A stretch of DNA of 64,000 bases from Adineta ricciae (GCA_905250025.1 CAJNOJ010000012.1:186001-250000), one strand, 5' to 3'. Positions 1 through 12,817 are shown, counted from the stretch's first letter. Made by a program: numbers and translations. Notes: generated from the sequence alone by a model not told the origin.

Positions 1-3000
1 CTTTTCTGTTTCAGTAAAACTAGATATTAAACCATTGAGAAGACCAGTTACCGAGAGAATATACGATAGAGAAAGTCCGACTAATGCTGGGTTCGATCCC
101 TGAACTGTATAGACGTGTTCGAGAACACCAATGATTGAAATTCCGGCAACCATAACGATTCCAATCAATTGGAGACGAAAACCAAGCCACGAACTAGCAA
201 CTAGCGATGCAAATTGTGCACGAATGCTGTTCGATACTAAGAGAAAATTGTATTCAACAAATCGTGTGACATGACGGAATGCGCGAATTGTCGCCAGGCC
301 AGATATTGTTTCACCAAAATGGGCATAAACAGGTGATAACGTTATTGAAGATAAACGTTTAATTTCGCGTGATGTCCATCGGTAATAATTCTAAAACAAA
401 AGAAATCATCGATTTGTCAGAAGAGAAAACAAATTTTGTGTCACCTGAATGAAATAATAGAATATCGTCAATGGGACGAGAATAATGAGAAATTTCGGTA
501 AACCATAACACGATAGAACTAAGGTACCTAATAATGCAAATATATTTGCTAGAAGAATATTCATCATGAATGGCAAAGAATCATCGACACTCCACGTATC
601 GCTGGAAAATCGATTCAATATTCTCCCGCTTGGTGTTGTATCGAAGAACGATATCGAACATTGAAGAAGAGCTTGAAACAATGATTGGTGCAGCTTTCTT
701 GCTGCGGCGATACCACCATAAGCAAACGTAAACGCACGAACTATAGTGAATAGCGAATTTACAATAGCCAATGCCACATATATCATGAAGAAATGTTTGA
801 AGTCTTTGTCCATTGATTGTGTAGCGAAACCAAACATTGGCCGAGCATCCAAAATAGTCACGCTAAAATCAACAATCAACTTGTACTCAAGATCAAAAAT
901 AGACCATCTTAACGGTACACATTTCACAACAGTTAGTATAGATTTACCTTCCGGCAGGGGATGTTCTATATTTTCAGAGAGCAGAGATGAACAACTCAAC
1001 AAGAATCGAAATGAACTTACATGTTAGGATTGAGAATTTTGAATGATGATTGTCGAGTTATGTTCGACATGTTGGCGAAAGTCAACTGATGACTTGTCCA
1101 GTAGGATAACCACCAATCGAATACGTTTCGGGAAGCTATGAATTGAGGCGAAAGCTTTTCTCAAGTTAATCTTTACATGAGTGTTTACCTTGCATCAGAA
1201 AGACGGAAACGACAATTGAAAATGACAGACAAATACCCACTGCAATGAAGTATCGTTTCCAAACTTCGAATTTCACTGTTCCTAAAGCAATGTATGAACA
1301 AGTAAACGTGTTTGTTTTCCTATGACAATCTTTACCGGTACATCTTTGTTCAGCTTCGTTTTGAAGAGCTGTCTCTGACTGAATTACTTGTTCTTCTATA
1401 TCCACTGTTGACTTCTGTGTCGTGGAAATACTTGTTTGCGATGAGTGAATACTTGATAGGAGCAAATTTTCCGCTGACGAGAGAACTTCACTGGGTTTTC
1501 CTTTGTAAAAACAAATGTTTCAAATCAAATAAGTAATCATAGAAACAGATTCAATGGAAAACCTGTTTGAACAATTCGTCCATTGTCCATTAGTATCACA
1601 TAATCAGCTTGCTCCATAAACTGAATCTGATGAGTACATAGAAGACGTGTTTTGTATTTCAAAACATCGCGGATACATCGAGAGAAAAGATGCCGTGCTA
1701 CATGAACGTCAACAGCCGACAGAGGATCATCTAGCAGATAGATTGATTTATCCTAAAAGAGTTCAAATCAAACTCATTTTCATATAGTACTATGACCAAC
1801 GTGCCTGATAGACAGCTCGAGCGAGTGCAAGACGCGCTTTTTGACCACCTAATTTACAAAAAAAGTATTTGATCATGAGTAAACAAGAAGAACAACCGAT
1901 AAGAATACCTGAAAGCGTTACACCATTTTCACCAATCAACGTTTGATCGCCAGCTGGACCAAGATTCTGCAATGGATAGAATGAACAACAACTTTTCTTT
2001 GTTATCAATATCGATCATTTCTTACTTTGATATCACTTTCAAGTGCACAGGCGTGAATCACTTTCTTATACCACTGTTCATCATAGATTTTGTCAAAAAG
2101 GATGTTGTCTCGAAAGGACATTTGTTGAATCCATGATTCTTGACTGAGAAGAAACACAAATCAAGATGATCATTCAAATAGAACAAACATCTCACCTAAC
2201 ATAAGCAAATCCATTTTCCATCACACGATGAACGTTGATTGTACCATTGAGTTTATTCAATTCGCCTAATAAACTATTCAATAAAGTTGTTTTTCCGCCT
2301 AAGAATGACACTCATACGCTATTTTCAAAGAATAACAATCAACTCTTACTTCCGACTCGACCAACAATGAGTACCAGACTTCCGCGCGGAATGCTCAGTT
2401 CTACATCTCTCAATGCTATATCATCCGATTCAAGATTATTAGCTGCATTCCACGAAAAATTTGCTCGTGTAATACGAATATCTAACGCTGGATTATCCAT
2501 CGAATTTAGAAAGATATTATCTAAACAAACTTTTTCTTAAATATCGCAAATGATGTTTGTTGTACCTAATGTTGGTGTAGGTTCAATCGGTATATTTTCA
2601 TAGTAGTCTTCGAGAGGAATTGGTTCAATATCAATAAAACGTTGGACACGTTTTAGTGACACGTGTGCTTCGACTAATCCGTTAATCACCCACGGAAATG
2701 AATTCAACGGTGAAATTAATAGAGCAAACAGAGCTAAACTTGTAAAGACCTACAAGTAATTAATAATTAAACGAGTTTTGCATAACCTTTGTCAAACCTT
2801 GGCTGGTGTTAGTTGATTGCCTAATAATGTATATGTTGTAAATGTTAACACCGAAATAAGTACAGGCGTGGTTGCCCAGAAGTACACACAAAATGCATCG
2901 AGATATTTTCTTCCACGCAGAGCACGTAATTCTTTACGTCGTACTTCATCCATTTGATCCGTAAAATACTTTTCATATGTGTTCATTTTGATCGCGCGTA

Positions 3001-4506
3001 TTCCAAAGATGATTTCGGAGACGAGCTTCACACGTTGATCTTTGTACAACATCATATCTTGACTTAATTTGCCAATTTTACTTGCAATTACTTTATTGAT
3101 CGGTATGAGAATGATGGCGAAAGCCAGACCAGTCAAAAATGTTAAACCAATTTGTTTGTAGAGTAAATAGAGAACAATTGCGATCTGAACTGGTAGAGAC
3201 CAAAATGCATGAAATGACTGGAAAAAGTTCACGATTCGATCCGAATCTGTTGACATAAAGTTCACAATTTCACCCATACTGAATCGATTCATTTCGCATG
3301 TATTCAATTCAGTCGTTTTTGAATATATACGTGTGTAGAGATACATCTTGCATCGAAGTCCTAGAAGAGTGATGCGATAAGTAAAATGTGTGTTGAGAAA
3401 CGATGCTAATGCTACAGTTCCAATTAATGTGCTGGAAAGAAGAAGACCGTGACGTAAACTTCGATCTTTTTGCTCCGCGCTACTTGACTCTTCCATATAA
3501 TTAATCAATCGATTTAGAAAGATCGGCCCACCAAAAGCGAGACCATCACCAAGGATCTTCAAAATACCAAGAAAAAAAAACGATCGACCGAAGATTGACA
3601 AAAGCGAACGCGAGAGTTGTGGATGATGTCGATACGATAAGTACGATGGATAGAGTATCAACGGTAAAAAACAAAGATCATTCAGATTGTGGATTAGTGA
3701 TTGGTAACCACGCTTCATCAATGGATCAAACCAAGAAAAAGTAAACAATTGTGATAAAGTAGCTAAATCTTCATTAATGACATTTGGAGAATCCAATGCT
3801 GATGGTAATGGAAGAAAAGCACATGTCGGTTGAATGATCATCGTATCTGATAATAAACGTCGGTTTTCATTTGGTTCAACATCTATACGATTCATTGAAA
3901 ATTTCTAGTAAACATGATGAAATGAACCTGCTCACTTCGATGACTTTGTCCTGGTCGATGGCATTGATGACGACTTATACATAGAAGACCGAGAAAGATG
4001 AAAGCGAAACATACTTGCCTAATAACTACATATATACTCTCAACGAATGTTAAATGTTTAATCGCCAAACGATAAATATCATAATTCTCCAGGAGAAAAA
4101 ACACCAACATCCAAATCACATAGCTTCTTGGACGTTTCCTGTGATAAAGATTTTTATTTAAATTCAAGTAACAGATTAATATATATGTTATCAGAATGAT
4201 AACTGTGTTAATCACATCAAGCCATTGATGGTTGACTGTATCAGCAAAAAAGTATATGTAAAAGTAGTATGAACATGTGCTGAGAAGTATCACACATGAA
4301 GCTAAACGAATGAACACTAGTGGCAGTGTCCATAGACGATACGAACAATTCGAACGTTGACCGATGTTATAAGCAATGACGATTAACGTGAGAATATGGA
4401 GGGCGAATCCGAAGATATATTTGTGAGTGCATGAAGAGAGATCTTGATCTGCCCAGACCTGTTGACTATCGTTACAAATTAACGATAGGAAATCGGTGAT
4501 TTCCAT
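1..4506 (-). CDS. ABCC10: ABCC10 (MRP7)-like ABC transporter, 3' end outside window
   Basis: Multidrug-resistance-associated ABC exporter of the ABCC family. The N-terminal exon (3937-4506) encodes a TMD0-like block of several membrane helices. The next exon carries the first ABC membrane domain with the ABCC10-typical stretch around SFHAFWSLPVQIAIVLYLLY. NBD1 follows: Walker A GRVGSGKTT split by an intron near 2300-2355, signature LSGGQKARLALARA at about 1800-1910, and Walker B IYLLDDPLSAVD at about 1715-1755. The linker and second membrane domain, including LNRFSSD and DDSLPFMMNILLAN, reach base 1, so NBD2 lies outside the window. Introns are about 50-60 nt except one of 31 nt at 3905-3935. 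The start was chosen because the N-terminus aligns with ABCC10 and a 3' splice site directly abuts this ATG. The family is clear; orthology to ABCC10 rather than another ABCC rests on motif-by-motif similarity. Confidence 0.9.
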
Positions 4507-4560
4507 CTAGAAAAGAACATTTGAAAAAAAATATATTCTTGTGTGTGTTTAGTTTCAAAA

Positions 4561-5043
4561 CTAAATATCTTTAACATTCGATGCTAGTTCACGTTTTTTA
4601 TTCTTTAGTTTTTCATCTTCTTCAGCAATATACTGCATGAGTTCAGTCAAATTCTTGAACTCAGTTCGTCCTTCTTCTTCTTTGGACTTTCTACTTTTGA
4701 TCGACGGTAGCCATGAGCCAACCCGCTGTCGAAACTCGACAAACGATTTCGGTCGGCCGCTAGCCAACCAAAGCAAACAAGACAAAGAAAAAACACCAGT
4801 TAGACTATAAATCGAAGCACGACGCAGAGCTCGAACAGCTAACCGCTGTCCGTCATTGAATAGTTTTGTTGCATTCTCTTGTTGTGTTAATTTCGTTGAC
4901 GTTTCACGTTTCTTCGTTCGACCGAGTGCGAAACCAAAACCACCTAATACGCCACAAGCTGTTATAAATGCAAAATAAACTCCAGGCAAAAGACGATTTG
5001 ATATGAATTCATCACGAGCTTGTCGAGATTTTTCTTTTTTCAT
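4561..5043 (-). CDS. TMEM242: TMEM242-like mitochondrial inner-membrane assembly protein
   Basis: A 160-residue single-exon protein with two hydrophobic helices (about residues 17-40 and 77-95). They are separated by a basic loop and the conserved LAVRALRRASIYSLTGVF stretch, followed by SFVEFRQRVGSWLP, which matches human TMEM242 (LALRALGWGSLYAW, then NDFRSKMQSIFP). The human protein helps assemble respiratory complex I and ATP synthase in the inner mitochondrial membrane. The C-terminus is charged and longer than in human. The upstream in-frame codon is GTG, so ATG at 5043 is taken as the start; a splice-acceptor-like tract sits 7 nt before it. The stop is only 54 bp upstream of the ABCC10-like start on the same strand. 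Confidence 0.8.
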   Translation of the reverse strand: MKKEKSRQARDEFISNRLLPGVYFAFITACGVLGGFGFALGRTKKRETSTKLTQQENATKLFNDGQRLAVRALRRASIYSLTGVFSLSCLLWLASGRPKSFVEFRQRVGSWLPSIKSRKSKEEEGRTEFKNLTELMQYIAEEDEKLKNKKRELASNVKDI

Positions 5044-5280
5044 CACATCACTAGAAAAGAAAAACTAGTAGATATTTTCGTGTATTTTTCTTTTCATTCT
5101 TCAAATTCAAATCTAACTATGATTGAAAACTCTTCAAAAGAATAAGTAATCGATTAAATCACGAAATAACAACACTCATACTTTTATTTTTTTTATACAC
5201 ACACGCACATAGAAAGAAAAGCAACAGGTGAAGAAAACCGACAACACGCAATATGAGAAACAATGTATAAGTCGTAATGA

Positions 5281-5968
5281 TTATTGTAAGACAGCGGCAT
5301 GTTCAAGTAAAACTTCTTGTCCATCATCGGTTATATGTGCGGCAGCATTCGGATCGTCGGCTAGCTTAATTAAATCAACAATTTCACCTTTTTCATAGGG
5401 AATTTCTAGAAAACTATCGCTTTTTTTCAATGTTGGCGATCGAGTAACTAAAGCTTCTTTGTTCAAAGGTGTTCTAGACGAAAGTTTGGATGATGGTGAC
5501 ATTCCATCAATATCTGTTGCAGTTGTTGTTTTTTGTAACGGACTATTCGATAGATCGATAATGGGTATCTGTGAAATAATCGACGAAGGATCAGCATCGA
5601 TTGAAAAACGTTTCGTGATTGGATATGGCGTATGATGATAATCAAAGCTCGATTGCGTCGAAAGGATTTTAGTTAATTTTTTTCTCGTTGTACCACTTGG
5701 CGGTGGAACAATAGTCGGCAATGTTTTCGAAGATGTCGAAGACACACAAGTATCGATCGCATCATTGGGAGTTTTATCATCGGGAATGATTAATTGTGGT
5801 GTCTGAGGCGATGCCATCGACAAAGAAGACGTCTACAATAAGTCAGAAGGAAAACAAAAACGCTAATTAAACTAAAACTCGAAATAATTCCACTTTTTTC
5901 TCCTTCTTCATCATCATCATCAAAGAGAAAAAAAAAACTACCATGTGAAGTATTCCACCTATTACCAT
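5281..5968 (-). CDS. Unrecognised Ser/Thr/Pro-rich protein
   Basis: Not recognised. The main exon (5281-5832) encodes a low-complexity, Ser/Thr/Pro-rich and probably disordered protein with several basic-Ser motifs (KRFSID, LKKSDSFLE) typical of kinase or 14-3-3 sites. The acidic tail contains GEIVDLIKLADDPNAA. No ATG precedes the first in-frame ATG at 5817 within the exon, but a good 3' splice site sits at 5833. An upstream mini-exon (5942-5968) encoding MVIGGILHM joins in frame through a 109-nt intron, so the start is placed at 5968 as the better model. The length would be about 190 residues. No membrane helix or signal peptide is evident. Confidence 0.5.
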
Positions 5969-6552
5969 GGTATCTAGAAGTGCACAAGCATCATCTTATT
6001 TCTTTTCTTTTTCAAGTATCTACCAATGTTTCTTCATACTAATGCATTGATTTGGCCTAGTCGAATGTCTTTTCTTAATACAAATATTTAATGAATAAGG
6101 AAAACAAAGGGAGAAAACTCGACGACAGTATTATCATTCTTTCTTGCTGACGTGCGTGCATCGAAATAGCAGTCAAATAAAACGTAAAAATAGAGAGGGA
6201 GAGAAGAAAGATGATGACAAAATAAAAACAAAACCGAGCGAAAGACGTGTTTGGCTAGAAGAAGAAAACAGAAGAAATGAGTAGTATAGGAACGAAAAAG
6301 ATGATACCATAATGATAATCAACCCCAAGGATAGATTTTCTTTTGTTTTTCATGATTACGACAAAGGGAACATTTATGAAAAGAACACATTTCGCATGGT
6401 GATCTTTTCACAATGGAAAGAAGAAAATAAAAAGAAGAACGGGTGACATTTTTCAAGTGTTTCATTGAGTGAAGTTTGCAATGATAATGATGAGAGAAAT
6501 AGAACACAATCAAATTGAAAGAAGAAACTTGCCTTTGTTTTTCTTATCAGAT

Positions 6553-6584
<32 letters not shown>

Positions 6585-7026
6585 GGAAAAATAAACGGCA
6601 TAGAAAGAAGACGACAATTATTTTATCTAAGAAATATACTCAGATTAATCGAATCATTCGAATGAAATACGAGACGAATATGTTAAGTAGTACAGAGCTC
6701 GATACATAAATGGCCGTTCTCTTTTTCCTATAAGGATATACATGATAATCTTACCTGTTCATTGCAGCCGTGTTGTGCATGAATGAGACCAAATTCGGAA
6801 GAATAGATAATTACTATCCAGTTTTCTACTGTATAGTCAAATAAATAAAAAATTTACTCGGGTTTTCGTTTAGATGACTCATCAACTTACACGATTGGTT
6901 ATGTACGCAAACCATTTACTGTTATAGATGGTAACAGTCATCAGCAGGGACTTTACACAACGACAAAAAGATTTAAAATAGTAAAATGGCAAGTTGTACA
7001 TAGATTTAATTAAAAAACATCAGAAG
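5969..7026. other. Intergenic spacer, divergent promoter region
   Basis: This is the spacer between the minus-strand Ser/Thr-rich gene and the plus-strand ZSWIM2-like gene. It is A/T-rich, contains an (AT)n microsatellite, and has only short frames made of homopolymer-like residues. I see no gene in it. It must hold the promoters of both flanking genes, but no clear TATA box is visible. Confidence 0.6.
6557..6584. repeat. (AT)14 microsatellite
   Basis: Uninterrupted AT dinucleotide run of about 28 bp within the spacer. Short reading frames crossing it translate to alternating Ile-Tyr and are not genes. Confidence 0.95.
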
Positions 7027-9101
7027 ATGGCTCGCAGCGTGCCTTATCGTGCGGAATGTTCACTTAAATGCCGTCAAATTCAAAACGATGCGCTCAATTC
7101 CACGTTTTTCATTGTGAGACAAACAGGACCAACAGGTTTTACTATCAAAGATGAACACGATGAACGAACATACAAAGTAATTGTGTAAATGAGATAAAAA
7201 TCTCGAATATAAGAAGATTTATTGAGTAGATATTTCTCGGTGATCAACATCAATGTACATGTTCGACGTTTCAACGAAATCAGGATTTATGCAAACATAT
7301 ATGTTGGCTACTGTTGAAACGATTTCGCATACCGAGAACGAATCCAAGCAAGCGATAGTTAATTGTTGAGACGTGTATATAGATTATAAGTTTTGTTGAT
7401 TAGTTCTATGGCAGCGGGGTCTTGTCGAACGAGAAATCAATGAACTTCTCCGTGGATTATCATCGGATGAGGAAGAACGAAGGAAATTCTATCGACGTCA
7501 TCGAGCAAAAGTAGGACAACATGTTTGTGAAATTTCATTGTATAAGTAAGAAACGTTCAAGAGCGCCGATGGAACTAATTTAAACAATGAAGTAGATCAG
7601 CGTCCAATTGGTGAGGATGATATTTGTCCCATTTGTCAAGAAGAATTTGCTGCTAAACAAATGCCTACTACTTATTGCCGGTTAGTATATGGGTATTGTT
7701 ACTTGATCAGTATCGTTTGTTTTACGTAATACATTAGACGTGGATGTGGAAATAATGTGCATGTGAAATGCATGAAGATTTGGCTAGATCATCAAGTATC
7801 GACCGGTGAAAAACTAATCAAGTGTCCTTTATGTCGCGAAATATTCGGTACATCGGAGCATCTAAAATTGGAATTTCGGTGAGAAAAGGTTTTTCTTCTG
7901 AAAAACGAAGTGAAATTTTGTTTGATTTAGAACAATCGAAGAACAACACATGGAAAAATCTTCGGTACATTTAGGATTTTCATGCCATCGGTGTCGCACC
8001 TGCCCCATCACAGGCAATTGTTATAAATGTACAACATGCGAGGATTATTTTCTGTGTCAAACTTGTTTCAATATGAATATTCACAATGAACATAGTTTTG
8101 ATTATCGAGAAGTAATATAAATATCTTTTCGAATTCCATATGACTCATAACATTTGTCTAGAAATCATTTCAACGTTGGAGAATAGCTGCTCGTGAACAT
8201 TTGATGGCCTTGCCCAACGCACTTCATCAAATATTAGCAAATCGTGATATGAATGAAAATAATTACGAAGCGTTGCTACAACTTGAAAAGTAATTTGCAA
8301 TGTTTGTCGAGTTGCGTTTAACTAACTTCACGTTGTTTTAAGCGCGCAAAATACAGTAATTGGAAGTATTCCCGAAAATATTGTGAGATCGATACCAACT
8401 GAACGTGTCCATGAACAAAGTCGTCTATTGGAGCCAAATGAACAATGTCGCTTATGTTTGAGAGCTTATCAAATAGGTGAACGAGTTCGACGCTTACCCT
8501 GTCAGCATAGATTTCATATTGATTGTATCGGTAATGAGAAAAATTCTTTTCATATCAAATGCAACTTTTCAATTGTGCGTTTTGATTTAGACGGTTGGCT
8601 TTTACATAGTCACCCAACATGCCCTATCGATGGACACGTTATATGGAATGCGGAAGGAAGAAATGAGAAAAAAGAGACTAAACGGTAACATCTTCTCTCG
8701 GTTTTACACTGATCTAATATTTCTATTTTAGTCCCTCGACAAGTCTCAATCGAACCAGAAGTCATAATGGATCACCGTCTTCGAATCCATCTCTACTCTC
8801 TATCAACATGGGGTTGACTGTCGTTCCTTATCAGATGCAAACAAGAACGAGTACAGATCTGAATGAACGCTTTCGGCGTCTTCATATGCGTGCACCACTT
8901 CGTTCTTTGTTGTCATCGTCTCATTTACCATTTCAAACTAATACTCGAACGGTGCGAAGTCGACCATCGACCAGAATGATGTCGACTAGTCTTGAACAAT
9001 CTCGTCATCGAACTAACAATGAATTTGACCATGAATGGGCGATGTCAATTAGTAATTTCAATTATCGACCTTATGGACAGCGATGCTCAAGTGCTCAATG
9101 A
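7027..9101 (+). CDS. ZSWIM2: ZSWIM2-like SWIM/RING/ZZ E3 ubiquitin ligase
   Basis: The predicted E3 ligase carries the full ZSWIM2 domain order. The N-terminus contains RQTGPTGF. A SWIM zinc finger at about 7230-7340 reads CTCSTF, then LCKHICWLLLKRF, with all four ligands present. GLVEREINELLRG follows, then RING 1 (EDICPICQEEF, then RGCGNNVHVKCMKIW and KCPLCREIF). A ZZ finger (CHRCRTCPITGNCYKC, then CEDYFLCQTCF) is followed by RING 2 (CRLCLRAYQIGERVRRLPCQHRFH, then CPIDGHVIWN). The C-terminal tail is Ser/Arg-rich. In mammals ZSWIM2 (MEX) is testis-enriched and ubiquitinates itself and death-receptor pathway components. At least seven short introns were inferred, one apparently GC-AG (7348-7403). 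ATG 7027 is preferred; an in-frame ATG at 6994 would add 11 residues. Confidence 0.88.
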
Positions 9102-9710
9102 TTTTGCTTATCGGGTGACCTTATTTCTATTAAGTAATATATTTTTTGAATACAGATAAACTATTTTCTTAATAATATATTCAATTGTTGCCTTGAAAAC
9201 ACATCATTTCGTGATGTATTTCTTGTTCTATCCCATGGTATTTTTGAAGAATAATTAAGTAGAATCTTCTGTCAAATTGAGAAATTCTAGTGGTGATATA
9301 TATGGACAGAGCTCGCACTTATGTCGATATTTAGCAAAAACTATTTATATCTGACCGTGAGACACGAGAACTCAATAATCGACTGCTTAAATATTTGACG
9401 TATATTTGAACGAAACCAGACGATAATATGGGATCTTGCTTTTTTTTGAAAAATGTTGAAGGTCAATTCTTTATTCGGACAATTATTATCAAAATTTCAA
9501 ATTAATTCCTTATGCAATCTCTCGATGCTCTGCACTTGGGATCATTTCTTTGATTGTATGGATTACTTATCATGTTATTTGCTGTTAATGGATTGTTAAA
9601 GTGGTGAAAGTATTTTGAGTGAACAATCTACTAGATTTATAAAAAAAAATTCATCACACAAATGATATTCCTAGAGTTCTGAAAACATCGGTTTTTTCCA
9701 AATGCACAAG
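9102..9710. other. Intergenic spacer between convergent genes
   Basis: AT-rich DNA between the ends of the ZSWIM2-like gene and GPD1, expected to hold both 3' UTRs. No supported reading frame was found. Confidence 0.6.
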
Positions 9711-10980
9711 TTACTTTTCATTGTACTCAGGATGATGAGTTAAGTTTTCCAACAATTGTTTAGGTTCAACTTGCCCTTGACAAATCAGATATGCATCACG
9801 GAAGACTGGAAATTGATCCAATAAATTCTTTCCTTTCAGAAATGTATAAACTTCTTTTGCTGTTCCTGGTCCTTGCAATAGTTGTCCATTAAGATCTTCT
9901 CGTTCGATATCTTCTAGCGATCGACTTGTCTCGGCCATTTTCTTTGCTCCATTGTAGTTACGTCCGCCGAGTGCGGATGCAATTAGGTCAGCGATACCAC
10001 ATGATTCAAGATAAATATCTGGCGATGATTCTTTGGCATGTAATCGACAGAAGTTTATCATCTCACGGAAACCCAATCGGAGAATCTAGAGAAAAGAGCA
10101 GAGTAGAACAAGTTATGTGAATTGAATCACATACAGCTGCACGAGTGTTAAAACCAGCTTTTAATCCATCAGCAAAACCAGCGCACATAGCAATGACATT
10201 CTTTAAAGCGCCAAGTATTTCGATGATTTCAACATCGGGATAGAAACGAACACGAAAATAAGGACGATCGATCAGCTGTCGAACGATTTCGCTGTGTCTG
10301 CTATCACGAGAGCCAACAGTGGCTTCACAAAAAACTTTATCAGCGACTTCTTTGGCAATATTCGCTGAAACATAAATTTTCGATCATCGTGATACAAGTA
10401 CAAACAAGTCACCTACCTCCCATCATACTTAAACACGGAATGTTCAATGTACTTTTGATAATCTCTGAAACAAGTAGCAATTCATTGGTTTCTTCATCAA
10501 CATAGAAACCCTAAATGACAAATTTACAAAGATAAAAACGGACGGTGTTGATCATACCTTGATTAACGTGATAGCAAATGCATCCGATTTAACTTTACTC
10601 TTTAATTCTTCGCATGTTTGTTTTACGAATTGATGTGGTATGACAAAGATAAGAATATCTGCATCTTTAACAGCTTCATCAAGAGCAGGCACTGCCAGAA
10701 CATTCTCGGGAAGTATTTTATTCGGTAAATATTTGGTATTTTCATGTTTTTCATTGATGACTTCAGTTAATTTACTTCCATCATCTAAGATTTCTTCTTT
10801 ACACCACATCACAATCTGTTGGTCATACTCATCTTGTAATTGAAGAACTTTTTCACCAACATGACCAGCACTTTATCAATGTAATATAGTGAATACCTTG
10901 ATCATACAAACATAGCAAACTTACATCGTACTTCCCCAGTTGCCCGAGCCTACAATAGCGATTTTCTTGGACGATGACAT
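9711..10980 (-). CDS. GPD1: Glycerol-3-phosphate dehydrogenase (NAD+), cytosolic
   Basis: Cytosolic enzyme that interconverts dihydroxyacetone phosphate and glycerol-3-phosphate with NADH/NAD+, feeding glycerolipid synthesis and the glycerol-phosphate shuttle. The N-terminal Rossmann motif [14 protein letters not shown] is immediate. It is followed by [38 protein letters not shown], and the catalytic-domain segment [20 protein letters not shown] with the conserved catalytic Lys. The substrate-binding region [11 protein letters not shown] and [18 protein letters not shown] follow. The protein is about 350 residues, normal for the family, in about five exons. A 3' splice-like tract lies about 22 nt upstream of the ATG. 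Confidence 0.95.
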
Positions 10981-11315
10981 GCTCTACACAATGCGTAACT
11001 GAAATGAAAGCAAAGTAAATCGAGATGAGACTCTCAATCCCTTCGACTATTACGTATATATATAAGGGACCTACTACTCTCGATTACGATAAAAAAAGCC
11101 GAGAGTGATACTATGCCCTTTTCGTTTTCTTTTCTTTTCTCTTCTTTCCTTCTTGTGCATATCACGCACCCTTCTGTCAGCACAACAACAAATACGACTC
11201 AAACCCAATAACAAAAAAACATGCATACAGAACGAATGTATGAAGCTGCATCAATGATCTCCTTTTGAAAGAAATCGAAAGAAAGCTTTTTTATTAATAG
11301 GAAAAAAAGGACAAT

Positions 11316-12817
11316 TTAAAAAGTAGCACGGGCAGGTGTATCAATACGATGAGGTTCCACTAAATTCCTCATACGTTCAAACCATGGTTGAATTTTCGTA
11401 TTTTTCATTAAATCTTCAAATGCTTCGCATCCTTGAATAGCTGTCAGAATACCGTAGGCATTCAAATCAGCGACATTCGGTTCGGATCCACCTACAATGT
11501 ACAAACAAATAGAATTGACATGTATACAGTGTCTAGAAAATGTTATTTACCGAGAAAGTCCTTCTCGCCGATGGCATTTACCCATTCATTCGCACATTCA
11601 TATAGAGAAAGTCTAACATCGTCATGTAAGTTATATTTTTTCTTCAAACGTACGGCTACTACACGCATAACGATAGCGCCCATATAGACGATAAACCAGC
11701 GTTGATACCATGGAAAGATTTCTTCCCAATCGCCTGCTTTGGAAAACCAACGAAATGTATCTAACGATTGTCTCAATGTACAATAAATATTAGGCGATAA
11801 AGCATGAATAAAATTGTTATCAACCCATTCACGCCATTGACGTTCGAATTCATTTTCTTCGTTGGATTTCTTCGAAACAATAACTTCAGGTTTACTTTCA
11901 ACTGTGGGTGTCGGAGTTGATCGTGAAAACAACCAGCCAAAGAATGATCTTGATTCATTCGAATTAGACAGTTTGACTTCTGATTTAGTTGATTCTAGAC
12001 GATCTTTCATGGATGGTTCAACAATGGCATACTTGTTTGGATACGTAAAAAATAATCTTCCTTTTTGATCTTTTTCAAGGATTGTTTTGTAATACTTGAT
12101 AATTTGTTTAAATGTTTTTGTTGGTTGACGTAGATACGATTCAATTACTGATATAATTTGACTTGAATCATTCAATTGAATGTGTTCGTTTTCCACAACA
12201 ACGATGGGTACTCTATCATATAGAGACCATTTCGTTTCTGTATGCATCACACTGTTTACTTCCACAATGTCATATGGAATACGGTTGTAGTTCAAGTACG
12301 CACGCACTTTACAGCAGAACGGACTAGAATAGTAGAAAAGAAGAACATCTGATTGAGTAATAGATCTTCATGAAAGAAGATTTACAAACCATGTTACGTA
12401 TTGATATAACGTTAAATTAAATGGAAAATTGATTCGCGGAGGAGCATCAAATGTGACATGTTTGGTCACTGGTGGTGGTAAAGGACGAGACTCCATCGCT
12501 TTACGTTCGAATAATTCAGGATTAGCAACATATTCAGGTAGACTGCCTTCATGTTTTCGTACTTGACGCAGTGCATAAATAGTTCCTATTAAAGCTCCAG
12601 TAGCTATCGAAAATAGATAATAATGATATCGACGAAGACGAGGAGATTGTTTCGGTGTTGCCGACGGCGATTCAACTTTGAGTTGTTGTTTTTGAGCTTG
12701 AATCAAATCATTATTACATCGGTTCGAAGAGAGGAGACGCGGTGCACATGACAAAATTTGCCGGCGAACAATAGTAAAAGAAATATGTCGACTAGTTGAC
12801 AGACAGAGAAGAGCCAT
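11316..12817 (-). CDS. PTGES2: Prostaglandin E synthase 2 (membrane-associated, GST-like)
   Basis: Membrane-associated PGE synthase 2 family. The N-terminus is basic and mitochondrial-presequence-like, with a helix near residues 61-80. It leads into the thioredoxin-like domain LTLYQYVTWCPFCCKVRAYL, where the CPFC motif is formed across an intron at about 12313-12388. Further matches are YDRVPIVVVEN, LNDSSQIIS, a GST C-terminal domain with RQWREWVDNNFIHALSPN and the terminal GSEPNVADLNAYGILTAI. There are three coding exons. The family isomerises PGH2 to PGE2 in vitro and binds heme and glutathione; whether this animal makes prostaglandins cannot be read here. Length is about 370 residues, as in mammals. 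Confidence 0.92.

Noticed and set aside
85..110. T-loop-like GGTTCGATCCC suggesting a tRNA
   Set aside because: It lies in the coding sequence of the ABCC10-like gene (minus strand) and no acceptor stem, D-arm or anticodon arm can be built around it.
6319..6709. Overlapping open frames on both strands around the AT repeat
   Set aside because: Translation is Ile-Tyr repeats and Phe/Lys-rich low complexity caused by simple sequence.
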